From Nemophila menziesii (lineage: Eukaryota; Streptophyta; Magnoliopsida; Boraginales; Hydrophyllaceae): 64,000 nt of DNA. Shown here in pieces: positions 34,441 through 49,900 of this stretch (the stretch's first letter is position 1; every line of letters begins with the position of its first letter). The position numbers and the translations under genes were made by a program. The stretch is from contig JARWIR010000036.1 in NCBI GenBank assembly GCA_029959085.1, positions 1,674,001 to 1,738,000 of the forward strand, in the 5' to 3' direction. Under the pieces are notes generated by a model. The model did not search any database. It was not told the origin of the DNA and saw only the letters and a list, made by a program, of their open reading frames with translations.

Positions 34441-37352
34441 TATTAGCTTGAGGATATGGTATTATGATATACCATAACGAAAACGGGTCAATTCGTGCTT
34501 ATATACTTATGATTTTGTATTTTTTCTAAAACGTGTCATTTTGTGGGTTAACACTCACGCATTTTGCCAGATTTTTTTGCAGAACCAAAAATTGGTTTTT
34601 CTTGTCTATTAGCTTGAGGATATGGTATTATGATATACCAGAACGAAAACGGGTCAATTCGTGGTTATATACTTATGATTTTGTATTTTTTCTAAAACGC
34701 GCCATTTTGTGGGTTTAACACTCACGCATTTTGCCAGATTTTTTTGCAGAACCAAAAATTGATTTTTCTTGTCTATTAGCTTGAGGATATGGTAATATGA
34801 CATACCAGAACGAAAACGGGTCAATTCGTGGTTCTATACATATGAATTTGTATTTTTTCTAAAACGCGCCATTTTGTGGGTTAACACTCACGCATTTTGC
34901 CAGATTTTTTTTCAGAACCAAAAATTGATTTTTCTTGTCTATTAGCTTAGGATATGGTATTATGATATACCAGAACAAAAACGGGTCAATTCGTGGTTAT
35001 ATACTTATGATTTTGTATTTTTTCTAAAACGTGTCATTTTGTGGGTTAACACTCATGCATTTTGCCAGATTTTTTTGCAGAACCAAAAATTGATTTTTCT
35101 TGTCTATTAGCTTGAGGATATGGTATTATGATATACCAGAACAAAAACGGGTCAATTCGTGGTTATATACTTATTATTTTGTATTTTTTCTAAAACGCGA
35201 CATTTTGTGGGTTAACACTCACGCATTTTGCCAGATTTTTTTGCAGAACCAAAAATCGATTCTTATTGTCTATTAGCTTGATGCTATGGTATTATGATAT
35301 ACCAGAACAAAAACGGGTAAATTCATGGTTATATACTTATGATTTTGTATTTTTTCAAAAACGCGCCATTTATTGGGTTAACACTCACGCATTTTGCTAG
35401 ATTTTTTTGCAGAACCATAAATTGATTTTTCTTGTCTATTAGCTTGATGCTATGGTATTATGATATACCAGAACGAAAACGGGTCAATTCGTGCTTATAT
35501 ACTTATGATTTTGTATTTTTTCTAAAACGTGTCATTTTGTGGGTTAACACTCACGCATTTTGCCAGATTTTTTAGCAGAACCAAACATTGATTTTTCTTG
35601 TCTATTAGCTTGAGGATATGGTATTATGATATACCAGAAAGAAAACGGGTCAATTCGTGGTTATATACTTATAATTTAGTATTTTTTCTAAAACGCGTCA
35701 TTTTGTTGGTTAACACTCACGCATTTTGCCAGATTTTTTTGCAGAATCGAAAATTGATTTTTCTTGTCTATTAGCTTGAATATTTGGTATTATGATATAC
35801 TAGAACGAAAACGGGTCAATTCGTGTTTATATACTTATGATTTTGTATTTTTTTCAAAAACACGCCATTTTGTGGGTTAACACTCACGCATTTTGCCAGA
35901 TTTTTTTGCAGAACCAAAAATTTATTTTTCTTGTCTATTAGCTTGAGGATATGGTATTATGATATACCATAACGAAAACGGGTCAATTCGTGCTTATATA
36001 CTTATGATTTTGTATTTTTTCTAAAACGTGTCATTTTGTGGGTTAACACTCACGCATTTTGCCAGATTTTTTTGCAGAACCAAAAATTAGTTTTTCTTGT
36101 CTATTAGCTTGAGGATATGGTATTATGATATACCAGAACGAAAACGGGTCAATTCGTGGTTATATACTTATGATTTTGTATTTTTTCTAAAACGCGCCAT
36201 TTTGTGGGTTTAACACTCACGCTTTTTGCCAGATTTTTTTGCAAAATCAAAAATTGATTTTTCTTGTCTATTAGCTTGATGTTATGGTATTATGATATAC
36301 CAGAACGAAAACGGGTCAATTCGTGGTTATATACTTATGATTTTGTATTTTTTCAAAAACGCGCCATTTTTTGGGTTAACACTCACGCATTTTGCTAGAT
36401 TTTTTTGCAGAACCATAAATTGATTTTTCTTGTCTATTAGCTTGATGCTATGGTATTATGATATACCAGAACGAAAACGGGTCAATTCGTGCTTATATAC
36501 TTATGATTTTGTATTTTTTCTAAAACGTGTCATTTTGTGGGTTACTCACGCATTTTGCCAGATTTTTTTGCAGAACCAAACATTGATTTTTCTTATCTAT
36601 TAGCTTGAGGATATGGTATTATGATATACCAGAACAAAAACGGATCAATTCGTGGTTATATACTTATGATTTTGTATTTTTTCTAAAACGCGCCATTTTG
36701 TGGGTTAACACTCACGCATTTTGCCAGATTTTTTTGCAGAACCAAAAATTGGTTTTTCTTGTCTAATAGCTTGAGGATATGGTAATATGATATACCAGAA
36801 CGAAAACGGGTCAATTCGTGGTTTTATACATATGATTTTGTATTTTTTCTAAAACGCGCCATTTTATGGGTTTAACACTCACGCATTTTGCCAGATTTTT
36901 TTGCAGAACCAAAAATTGATTTTTCTTGTTTATTAGCTTGAGGATATGGTAATATGACATACCAGAACGAAAACGGGTCAATTCGTGGTTCTATACATAT
37001 GAATTTGTATTTTTTCTAAAACGCGCCATTTTGTGGGTTAACACTCACGCATTTTGCCAGATTTTTTTTCAGAACCAAAAATTGATTTTTATTGTCTATT
37101 AGCTTGATGCTATGGTATTATGATATACCAGAACAAAAACGGGTAAATTCATGGTTATATACTTATGATTTTGTATTTTTTCAAAAACACGCCATTTATT
37201 GGGTTAACACTCACGCATTTTGCTAGATTTTTTTGCAGAACCATAAATTGATTTTTCTTGTCCATTAGCTTGATGCTATGGTATTATGATATACCAGAAC
37301 GAAAACGGGTCAATTCGTGCTTATATACTTATGATTTTGTATTTTTTCTAAA

Positions 37353-40300
37353 ACGTGTCACTTTGTGGGTTAACACACTCACGCATTTTGCCAGATTTTT
37401 TAGCAGAACCAAACATTGATTTTTCTTGTCTATTAGCTTGAGGATATGGTATTATGATATACCAGAAAGAAAACGGGTCAATTCGTGGTTATATACTTAT
37501 AATTTAGTATTTTTTCTAAAACGCGTCATTTTGTTGGTTAACACTCACGCATTTTGCCAGATTTTTTTGCAGAATCGAAAATTGATTTTTCTTGTCTATT
37601 AGCTTGAATATTTGGTATTATGATATACTAGAACAAAAACGGGTCAATTTGTGGTTATATACTTATGATTTTGTATTTTTTCAAAAACACGCCATTTTGT
37701 GGGTTAACACTCACGCATTTTGCAAGATTTTTTTGCAGAACCAAAAATTAATTTTTATTGTCTATTAGCTTGAGGCTATGGTATTATGATATACCAGAAC
37801 AAAAACGGGTGAATTCGTGGTTATATACTTATGATTTTGTATTTTTTTCAAAAACGCGCCATTTTGTGGGTACACTCACGCATTTTGCCAGATTTTTTTT
37901 CAGAACCAAAAATTAATTTTTCTTGTCTATTAGCTTAGGATATGGTATTATGATATACCAGAACAAAAACGGGTCAATTCGTGGTTATATACTTATGATT
38001 TTGTATTTTTTCTAAAACGCGCCATTTTGTGGGTTTAACACTCACGCTTTTTGCCAGATTTTTTTGCAAAATCAAAAATTGATTTTTCTTGTCTATTAGC
38101 TTGATGTTATGGTATTATGATATACCAGAACGAAAACGGGTCAATTCGTGGTTATATACTTATTATTTAGTATTTTTTCTAAAACGCGCCATTTTGTGGG
38201 TTAACACTCACGCATTTTGCCAGATTTTTTTGCAGAACCATAAATTGATTTTTCTTGTCTATTAGCTTGAGGATATGGTAATATGATATACCAGAACGAA
38301 ACGGGTCAATTCGTGCTTATATACTTATGATTTTGTATTTTTTCTAAAACGTGTCATTTTGTGGGTTACTCACGCATTTTGCCAGATTTTTTTGCAGAAC
38401 CAAACATTGATTTTTCTTATCTATTAGCTTGAGGATATGGTATTATGATATACCAGAACAAAAACGGATCAATTCGTGGTTATATACTTATGATTTTGTA
38501 TTTTTTCTAAAACGCGCCATTTTGTGGGTTAACACTCACGCATTTTGCCAGATTTTTTTGCAGAACCAAAAATTGGTTTTTCTTGTCTAATAGCTTGAGG
38601 ATATGGTAATATGATATACCAGAACGAAAACGGGTCAATTCGTGGTTTTATACATATGATTTTGTATTTTTTCTAAAACGCGCCATTTTATAGGTTTAAC
38701 ACTCACGCATTTTGCCAGATTTTTTTGCAGAACCAAAAATTGATTTTTCATGTCTATTAGCTTGAGGATATGGTAATATGACATACCAGAACGAAAACGG
38801 GTCAATTCGTGGTTCTATACATATGAATTTGTATTTTTTCTAAAACGCGCCATTTTGTGGGTTAACACTCACGCATTTTGCCAGATTTTTTTTTCAGAAC
38901 CAAAAATTGATTTTTCTTGTCTATTAGCTTGAGGATATGGTAATATGATATACCAGAACGAAAACGGGTCAATTCGTGGTTTTATACATATGATTTTGTA
39001 TTTTTTCTAAAACGCGCCATTTTATGGGTTTAACACTCACGCATTTTGCCAGATTTTTTTGCAGAACCAAAAATTGATTTTTCTTGTTTATTAGCTTGAG
39101 GATATGGTAATATGACATACCAGAACGAAAACGGGTCAATTCGTGGTTCTATACATATGAATTTGTATTTTTTCTAAAACGCGCCATTTTGTGGGTTAAC
39201 ACTCACGCATTTTGCCAGATTTTTTTTTCAGAACCAAAAATTGATTTTTCTTGTCTATTAGCTTGAGGATATGGTAATATGATATACCAGAAATAAAACG
39301 GGTCAATTCGTGGTTATATACTTATTATTTAGTATTTTTTCTAAAACGCGCCATTTTGTGGGTTTAACTCACGCATTTTGCCAGATGTTTTTGCAGAACC
39401 AAAAATTGATTTTTCTTGTCTATTAGCTTGAGGATATGGTAATATGATATACCAGAAATAAAACGGGTCAATTCGTGGTTATATACTTATTATTTAGTAT
39501 TTTTTCTAAAACGCGCCATTTTGTGGGTTAACACTCACGCTTTTTGCCAGATTTTTTTTTCAGAACCAAAAATTGATTTTTCTTGTCTATTAGCTTAGGA
39601 TATGGTATTATGATATACCAGAACGAAAACGGGTCAATTCGTGGTTATATACTTTTGATTTTGTATTTTTTCTAAAACGTGTCATTTTGTGGGTTAACAC
39701 TCATGCATTTTGCCAGATTTTTTTGCAGAACCAAAAATTGATTTTTCTTGTCTATTAGCTTGAGGATATGGTATTATGATATACCAGAACAAAAACGGGT
39801 CAATTCGTGGTTATATACTTATTATTTTGTATTTTTTCTAAAACGCGACATTTTGTGGGTTAACACTCACGCATTTTGCCAGATTTTTTTGCAGAACCAA
39901 AAATTGATTTTTATTGTCTATTAGCTTGATTCTATGGTATTATGATATACCAGAACAAAAACGGGTAAATTCATGGTTATATACATATGATTTTGTATTT
40001 TTTCAAAAACGCGCCATTTATTGGGTTAACACTCACGCATTTTGCTAGATTTTTTTGCAGAACCATAAATTGATTTTTCTTGTCTATTAGCTTGATGCTA
40101 TGGTATTATGATATACCAGAACGAAAACGGGTCAATTCGTGCTTATATACTTATGATTTTGTATTTTTTCTAAAACGTGTCACTTTGTGGGTTAACACTC
40201 ACGCATTTTGCCAGATTTTTTAGCAGAACCAAACATTGATTTTTCTTGTCTATTAGCTTGAGGATATGGTATTATGATATACCAGAAAGAAAACGGGTCA

Positions 40301-43300
40301 ATTCGTGGTTATATACTTATAATTTAGTATTTTTTCTAAAACGCGTCATTTTGTTGGTTAACACTCACGCATTTTGCCAGATTTTTTTGCAGAATCGAAA
40401 ATTGATTTTTCTTGTCTATTAGCTTGAATATTTGGTATTATGATATACTAGAACAAAAACGGGTCAATTTGTGGTTATATACTTATGATTTTGTATTTTT
40501 TCAAAAACACGCCATTTTGTGGGTTAACACTCACGCATTTTGCAAGATTTTTTTGCAGAACCAAAAATTAATTTTTATTGTCTATTAGCTTGAGGCTATG
40601 GTATTATGATATACCAGAACAAAAACGGGTGAATTCGTGGTTATAGACTTATGATTTTGTATTTTTTTCAAAAACGCGCCATTTTGTGGGTTAACACTCA
40701 CGCATTTTGCCAGATTTTTTTTCAGAACCAAAAATTAATTTTTCTTGTCTATTAGCTTAGGATATGGTATTATGATATACCAGAACAAAAACGGGTCAAT
40801 TCGTGGTTATATACTTATGATTTTGTATTTTTTCTAAAATGCGCCATTTTGTGGGTTTAACACTCACGCTTTTTGCCAGATTTTTTTGCAAAATCAAAAA
40901 TTGATTTTTCTTGTCTATTAGCTTGATGTTATGTTATTATGATATACCAGAACGAAAACGGGTCAATTCGTGGTTATATACTTATTATTTAGTATTTTTT
41001 CTAAAACGCGCCATTTTGTGGGTTAACACTCACGCATTTTGCCAGATTTTTTTGCAGAACCATAAATTGATTTTTCTTGTCTATTAGCTTGAGGATATGG
41101 TAATATGATATACCAGAACGAAAACGGGTCAATTCGTGCTTATATACTTATGATTTTGTATTTTTTCTAAAACGTGTCATTTTGTGGGTTACTCACGCAT
41201 TTTGCCAGATTTTTTTGCAGAACCAAACATTGATTTTTCTTATCTATTAGCTTGAGGATATGGTATTATGATATACCAGAACAAAAACGGATCAATTCGT
41301 GGTTATATACTTATGATTTTGTATTTTTTCTAAAACGCGCCATTTTGTGGGTTAACACTCACCCATTTTGCCAGATTTTTTTGCAGAACCAAAAATTGGT
41401 TTTTCTTGTCTAATAGCTTGAGGATATGGTAATATGATATACCAGAACGAAAACGGGTCAATTCGTGGTTTTATACATATGATTTTGTATTTTTTCTAAA
41501 ACGCGCCATTTTATGGGTTTAACACTCACGCATTTTGCCAGATTTTTTTGCAGAACCAAAAATTGATTTTTCTTGTCTATTAGCTTGAGGATATGGTAAT
41601 ATGACATACCAGAACGAAAACGGGTCAATTCGTGGTTCTATACATATGAATTTGTATTTTTTCTAAAACGCGCCCTTTTGTGGGTTAACACTCACGCATT
41701 TTGCCAGATTTTTTTTCAGAACCAAAAATTGATTTTTCTTGTCTATTAGCTTGAGGATATGGTAATATGATATACCAGAAATAAAACGGGTCAATTCGTG
41801 GTTATATACTTATTATTTAGTATTTTTTCTAAAACGCGCCATTTTGTGGGTTAACACTCACGCATTTTGCCAGATTTTTTTGCAGAACCAAAAATTGATT
41901 TTTCTTGTCTATTAGCTTGAGGATATGGTAATATGACATACCAGAACGAAAACGGGTCAATTCGTGGTTCTATACATATGAATTTGTATTTTTTCTAAAA
42001 CGCGCCATTTTGTGGGTTAACACTCACGCATTTTGCCAGATTTTTTTTCAGATTCAAAAATTTATTTTTCTTGTCTTTTAGCTTAGGATATGGTATTATG
42101 ATATACCAGAACAAAAACGGGTCAATTCGTGGTTATATACTTATGATTTTGTATTTTTTCTAAAACGTGTCATTTTGTGGGTTAACACTCATGCATTTTG
42201 CCAGATTTTTTTGCAGAACCAAAAATTGATTTTTCTTGTCTATTAGCTTGAGGATATGGTATTATGATATACCAGAACAAAAACGGGTCAATTCGTGGTT
42301 ATATACTTATTATTTTGTATTTTTTCTAAAACGCGACATTTTGTGTGTTAACACTCACGCATTTTGCCAGATTTTTTTGCAGAACCAAAAATTGATTTTT
42401 ATTGTCTATTAGCTTGATGCTATGGTTATGATATACCAGAACAAAAACGGGTAAATTCATGGTTATATACATATGATTTTGTATTTTTTCAAAAACGCGC
42501 CATTTATTGGGTTAACACTCACGCATTTTGCTAGATTTTTTTGCAGAACCATAAATTGATTTTTCTTGTCTATTAGCTTGATGCTATGGTATTATGATAT
42601 ACCAGAACGAAAACGGGTCAATTCGTGCTTATATACTTATGATTTTGTATTTTTTCTAAAACGTGTCACTTTGTGGGTTAACACTCACGCATTTTGCCAG
42701 ATTTTTTAGCAGAACCAAACATTGATTTTTCTTGTCTATTAGCTTGAGGATATGGTATTATGATATAACAGAAAGAAAACGGGTCAATTCGTGGTTATAT
42801 ACTTATAATTTAGTATTTTTTCTAAAACGCATCATTTTGTTGGTTAACACTCACGCATTTTGCCAGATTTTTTTGCAGAATCGAAAATTGATTTTTCTTG
42901 TCTATTAGCTTGAATATTTGGTATTATGATATACTAGAACAAAAACGGGTCAATTTGTGGTTATATACTTATGATTTTGTATTTTTTCTAAAACGCGCCA
43001 TTTTGTGGGTTTAACACTCACGCTTTTTGCCAGATTTTTTTGCAGAACCAAAAATTAATTTTTATTGTCTATTAGCTTGAGGCTATGGTATTATGATATA
43101 CCAGAACAAAAACGGGTGAATTCGTGGTTATATACTTATGATTTTGTATTTTTTTCAAAAACGCGCCATTTTGTGGGTTAACACTCACGCATTTTGCCAG
43201 ATTTTTTTTCAGAACCAAAAATTAATTTTTCTTGTCTATTAGCTTAGGATATGGTATTATGATATACCAGAACAAAAACGGGTCAATTCGTGGTTATATA

Positions 43301-44930
43301 CTTATGATTTTGTATTTTTTCTAAAACGCGCCATTTTGTGGGTTTAACACTCACGCTTTTTGCCAGATTTTTTTGCAAAATCAAAAATTGATTTTTCTTG
43401 TCTATTAGCTTGATGTTATGGTATTATGATATACCAGAACGAAAACGGGTCAATTCGTGGTTATATACTTATTATTTAGTATTTTTTCTAAAACGCGCCA
43501 TTTTGTGGGTTAACACTCACGCATTTTGCCAGATTTTTTTGCAGAACCATAAATTGATTTTTCTTGTCTATTAGCTTGAGGATATGGTAATATGATATAC
43601 CAGAACGAAAACGGGTCAATTCGTGCTTATATACTTATGATTTTGTATTTTTTCTAAAACGTGTCATTTTGTGGGTTACTCACGCATTTTGCCAGATTTT
43701 TTTGCAGAACCAAACATTGATTTTTCTTATCTATTAGCTTGAGGATATGGTATTATGATATACCAGAACAAAAACGCATCAATTCGTGGTTATATACTTA
43801 TGATTTTGTATTTTTTCTAAAACGCGCCATTTTGTGGGTTAACACTCACGCATTTTGCCAGATTTTTTTGCAGAACCAAAAATTGGTTTTTCTTGTCTAA
43901 TAGCTTGAGGATATGGTAATATGATATACCAGAACGAAAACGGGTCAATTCGTGGTTTTATACATATGATTTTGTATTTTTTCTAAAACGCGCCATTTTA
44001 TGGGTTTAACACTCACGCATTTTGCCAGATTTTTTTGCAGAACCAAAAATTGATTTTTCTTGTCTATTAGCTTGAGGATATGGTAATATGACATACCAGA
44101 ACGAAAACGGGTCAATTCGTGGTTCTATACATATGAATTTGTATTTTTTCTAAAACGCGCCATTTTGTGGGTTAACAATCACGCATTTTGCCAGATTTTT
44201 TTTTCAGAACCAAAAATTGATTTTTCTTGTCTATTAGCTTGAGGATATGGTAATATGATATACCAGAAATAAAACGGGTCAATTCGTGGTTATATACTTA
44301 TTATTTAGTATTTTTTCTAAAACGCGCCATTTTGTGGGTTAACACTCACGCATTTTGCGAGATTTTTTTGCAGAACCAAAAATTGATTTTTCTTGTCTAT
44401 TAGCTTGAGGATATGGTAATATGACATACCAGAACGAAAACGGGTCAATTCGTGGTTCTATACATATGAATTTGTATTTTTTCTAAAACGCGCCATTTTG
44501 TGTGTTAACACTCACGCATTTTGCCAGATTTTTTTTCAGAACCAAAAATTTATTTTTCTTGTCTATTAGCTTAGGATATGGTATTATGATATACCAGAAC
44601 AAAAACGGGTCAATTCGTGGTTATATACTTATGATTTTGTATTTTTTCTAAAACGTGTCATTTTGTGGGTTAACACTCATGCATTTTGCCAGATTTTTTT
44701 GCAGAACCAAAAATTGATTTTTCTTGTCTATTAGCTTGAGGATATGGTATTATGATATACCAGAACAAAAACGGGTCAATTCGTGGTTATATACTTATTA
44801 TTTTGTATTTTTTCTAAAACGCGACATTTTGTGGGTTAACACTCACGCATTTTGCCAGATTTTTTTGCAGAACCAAAAATTGATTTTTATTGTCTATTAG
44901 CTTGATGCTATGGTATTATGATATACCATA
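37353..44930. repeat. Large higher-order repeat, 17 and 15 monomers
   Basis: The marker acgtgtcactttg is at 37353, 40175 and 42661, giving units of 2,822 and 2,486 bp (17 and 15 monomers). From 37441 to about 37800 the text is identical by eye to 40261-40620. Later differences are isolated bases, short gaps (a missing TAA at about 37871) and whole-monomer gains or losses. The third unit departs from the pattern near 44931. Confidence 0.78.
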
Positions 44931-46920
44931 ATGAAAACGGGTCAATTCGTGAGTTTATATATATGATTTTGTATTTTTTCTAAAACGCGCCATTTTATGG
45001 GTTTAACACTCACGCATTTTGCCAGATTTTTTTGCAGAACCAAAAATTGATTTTTCTTGTCTATTAGCTTGAGGATATGGTAATATGACATACCAGAACG
45101 AAAACGGGTCAATTCGTGGTTCTATACATATGAATTTGTATTTTTTCTAAAACGCGCCATTTTGTGGGTTAACACTCACGCATTTTGCCAGATTTTTTTT
45201 CAGAACCAAAAATTTATTTTTCTTGTCTATTAGCTTAGGATATGGTATTATGATATACCAGAACAAAAACGGGTCAATTCGTGGTTATATACTTATGATT
45301 TTGTATTTTTTCTAAAACGTGTCATTTTGTGGGTTAACACTCATGCATTTTGCCAGATTTTTTTGCAGAACCAAAAATTGATTTTTCTTGTCTATTAGCT
45401 TGAGGATATGGTATTATGATATACCAGAACAAAAACGGGTCAATTCGTGGTTATATACTTATTATTTTGTATTTTTTCTAAAACGCGACATTTTGTGGGT
45501 TAACACTCACGCATTTTGCCAGATTTTTTTGCAGAACCAAAAATTGATTTTTATTGTCTATTAGCTTGATGCTATGGTATTATGATATACCAGAATGAAA
45601 ACGGGTCAATTCGTGATTTTATATATATGATTTTGTATTTTTTCTAAAACGCGCCATTTTATGGGTTTAACACTCACGCATTTTGCCAGATTTTTTTGCA
45701 GAACCAAAATTGATTTTTCTTGTCTATTAGCTTGAGGATATGGTAATATGACATACCAGAACGAAAACGGGTCAATTCGTGGTTCTATACATATCAATTT
45801 GTATTTTTTCTAAAACGCGCCATTTTGTGGGTTAACACTCACGCATTTTGCCAGATTTTTTTTTCAGAACCAAAAATTGATTTTTCTTGTCTATTAGCTT
45901 GAGGATATGGTTATATGATATACCAGAAATAAAACGGGTCAATTCGTGGTTATATACTTATTATTTAGTATTTTTTCTAAAACGCGCCATTTTGTGGGTT
46001 AACACTCACGCATTTTGCCAGATTTTTTTGCAGAACCAAAAATTGATTTTTCTTGTCTATTAGCTTGAGGATATGGTATTATGATATACCAGAACGAAAA
46101 CGGGTCAATTCGTGGTTATATACTTATGATTTTATATTTTTTCTAAAACGTGTCATTTTGTGGGTTAACACTCACGCATTTTGCCAGATTTTTTTTCCAG
46201 AACAAAAAATTGATTTTTCTTGTCTATTAGCTTGAGGATATGGTATTATGATATACCAGAACGAAAACGGGTCAATTCGTGGTTATATACTTATGATTTT
46301 GTATTTTTTCTAAAACGTGTCATTTTGTTGGTTAACACTCACGCATTTTGCCAGGTTTTTTTGCAGAACCAAACATTGATTTTTCTTGTCTATTAGCTTG
46401 AGGATATGGTATTATGATATACCAGAAATAAAACGGGTCAATTCGTGGTTATATACTTATTATTTAGTATTTTTTCTAAAACGCGTCATTTTGTTGGTTA
46501 ACACTCACGCATTTTGCCAGATTTTTTTGCAGAACCAAAAATTGATTTTTCTTGTCTATTAGCTTGAGGATATGGTATTATGATATACCAGAACGAAAAC
46601 GGGTCAATTCGTGGTTATATACTTATGATTTTGTATTTTTTCAAAAACGCGCCATTTTGTGGGTTAACACTCACGCATTTTGTCTTATTTTTTTGCAGAA
46701 CCAAAAATTGATTTTTCTTGTCTATTAGCTTGAGGATATGGTATTATGATATACCAGAATGAAAACGGGTCAATTCGTGGTTATATACTTATGATTTTGT
46801 ATTTTTTCTAAAACGTGTCATTTTGTGGGTTAACACTCACGCATTTTGCCAGATTTTTTTCCAGAACCAAAAATTGATTTTTCTTGTCTATTAGCTTGAG
46901 GATATGGTAATATGATATTC

Positions 46921-49900
46921 CAGACGAAAACGGGTCAATTCGTGGTTCTATACTTATGATTTTGTATTTTTCAAAAACGCGCCATTTTATGGGTTAACAC
47001 TCACGCATTTTGCCATATTTTTTTGCATAACCAAAAATTGATTAGCTTAGGATATGGTATTATGATATACCAGAACAAAAACGGGTCAATTCGTGGTTCT
47101 ATACTTATGATTTTGTATTTTTTCTAAAACGTGTCATTTTGTGGGTTAACACTCACGCATTTTGCCAGATTTTTTTGCAGAACCAAAAATTGACTTTTCT
47201 TGTCTATTAGCTTGAGGATATGGTAATATGACATACCAGAACGAAAATGGGTTAATTCGTGGTTATATACTTATGATTTTGTATTTTTTCAAAAACGCGC
47301 CATTTGTGGGTTAACACTCACGCATTTTGCCTTATTTTTTTGCAGAACCAAAAATTGATTTTTCTTGTCTATTAGCTTGAGGATATGGTATTATGATATA
47401 CCAGAATGAAAACGGGTCAATTCGTGGTTATATACTTATGATTTTGTATTTTTTCTAAAACGTGTCATTTTGTGGGTTAACACTCACGCATTTTGCCAGA
47501 TTTTTTTCCAGAACCAAAAATTGATTTTTCTTGTCTATTAGCTTGAGGATATGGTAATATGATATTCCAGACGAAAACGGGTCAATTCGTGGTTCTATAC
47601 TTATGATTTTGTATTTTTTCAAAAACGCGCCATTTTGTGGGTTAACACTCACGCATTTTGCCATATTTTTTTGCATAACCATAAATTGATTAGCTTAGGA
47701 TATGGTATTATGATATACCAGAACAAAAACTGGTCAATTCGTGGTTCTATACTTATGATTTTGTATTTTTTCTAAAACGTGTCATTTTGTGGGTTAACAC
47801 TCACGCATTTTGCCAGAATTTTTTGCAGAACCAAAATTGACTTTTCTTGTCTATTAGCTTGAGGATATGGTAATATGACATACCAGAACGAAAATGGGTC
47901 AATTCGTGGTTATATACTTATGATTTTGTATTTTTTCAAAAACGCGCCATTTTGTGGGTTAACACTCACGCATTTTGCCCAGATTTTTTTGCAGAACCAA
48001 AAATTGATTTTTCTTGTCTATTAGCTTGAGGATATGGTATTATGATATACCAGAATGAAAACGGGTCAATTCGTGGTTATATATACTTATGATTTTGTAT
48101 TTTTTCTAAAACGTGTCATTTTGTGGGTTAACACTCACGCATTTTGCCAGATTTTTTTCCAGAACCAAAAATTGATTTTTCTTGTCTATTAGCTTGAGGA
48201 TATGGTAATATGATATTCCAGACGAAAACGGGTCAATTCGTGGTTCTATACTTATGATTTTGTATTTTTTCAAAAACACGCCATTTTGTGGGTTAACACT
48301 CACGCATTTTGCCATATTTTTTTGCATAACCAAAAATTGATTAGCTTAGGATATGGTATTATGATATACCAGAACAAAAACGGGTCAATTCGTGGTTCTA
48401 TACTTATGATTTTGTATTTTTTCTAAAACGTGTCATTTTGTGGGTTAACACTGACGCATTTTGCCAGATTTTTTTGCAGAACCAAAAATTGAGTTTTCTT
48501 GTCTATTAGCTTGAGGATATGTAATATGACATACCAGAACGAAAATGGGTCAATTCGTGGTTCTATACATATGAATTTATATTTTTTCTAAAACGCGCCA
48601 TTTTGTGGGTGTGGGTTAACACTCACGCTTTTTGCCAGATTTTTTTTTCAGAACCAAAAATTGATTTTTCTTGTCTATTAGCTTGAGGATATTGTAATAT
48701 GATATACCAGAAATAAAACGGGTCAATTCGTGGTTATATACTTAATATTTAGTATTTTTTCTAAAACGCGCCATTTTGTGGGTTAACACTCACGCATTTT
48801 GCCAGATTTTTTTGCAGAACCAAAAATTGATTTTTCTTGTCTATTAGCTTGAGGATATGGTATTATGATATACCAGAACGAAAACGGGTCAATTCGTGGT
48901 TATATACTTATGATTTTGTATTTTTTCTAAAACGTGTCATTTTGTGGGTTAACACTCACGCATTTTGCCTGATTTTTTTTCTAGAACAAAAAATTGATTT
49001 TTCTTGTCTATTAACTTGAGGATATGGTATTATGATATACCAGAACGAAAACGGGTCAATTCGTGGTTATATACTTATGATTTTGTATTTTTTCTAAAAC
49101 GTGTCATTTTGTGGGTTAACACTCACGCATTTTGCCAGGTTTTTTTGCAGAACCAAACATTGATTTTTCTTGTCTATTAGCTTTAGGATATGGTATTATG
49201 ATATACCAGAAATAAAACGGGTCAATTCGTGGTTATATACTTATTATTTAGTATTTTTTCTAAAACGCGTCATTTTGTTGGTTAACACTCACGCATTTTG
49301 CCAGATTTTTTTGCAGAACCAAAAATTGATTTTTCTTGTCTATTAGCTTGAGGATATGGTATTATGATATACCAGAACGAAAACGGGTCAATTCGTGGTT
49401 ATATACTTATGATTTTGTATTTTTTCAAAAACGCGCCATTTTGTGGGTTAACACTCACGCATTTTGCCTTATTTTTTTGCAGAACCAAAAATTGATTTTT
49501 CTTGTCTATTAGCTTGAGGATATGGTATTATGATATACCAGAATGAAAACGGGTCAATTCGTGGTTATATACTTATGATTTTGTATTTTTTCTAAAACGT
49601 GTCATTTTGTGGGTTAACACTCACGCATTTTGCCAGATTTTTTTCCTGAACCAAAAATTGATTTTTCTTGTCTATTAGCTTGAGGATATGGTAATATGAT
49701 ATTCCAGACGAAAACGGGTCAATTCGTGGTTCTATACTTATGATTTTGTATTTTTTCAAAAACGCGCCATTTTGTGGGTTAACACTCACGCATTTTGCCA
49801 TATTTTTTTGCATAACCAAAAATTGATTAGCTTAGGATATGGTATTATGATATACCAGAACAAAAACGGGTCAATTCGTGGTTCTATACTTATGATTTTG

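Noticed and set aside
2565..46235. Many plus-strand ORFs of 60-91 codons within the satellite
   Set aside because: All are translations of the same AT-rich monomer in the same few frames. They are phenylalanine- and tyrosine-rich, with no start context or conservation beyond the repeat itself.
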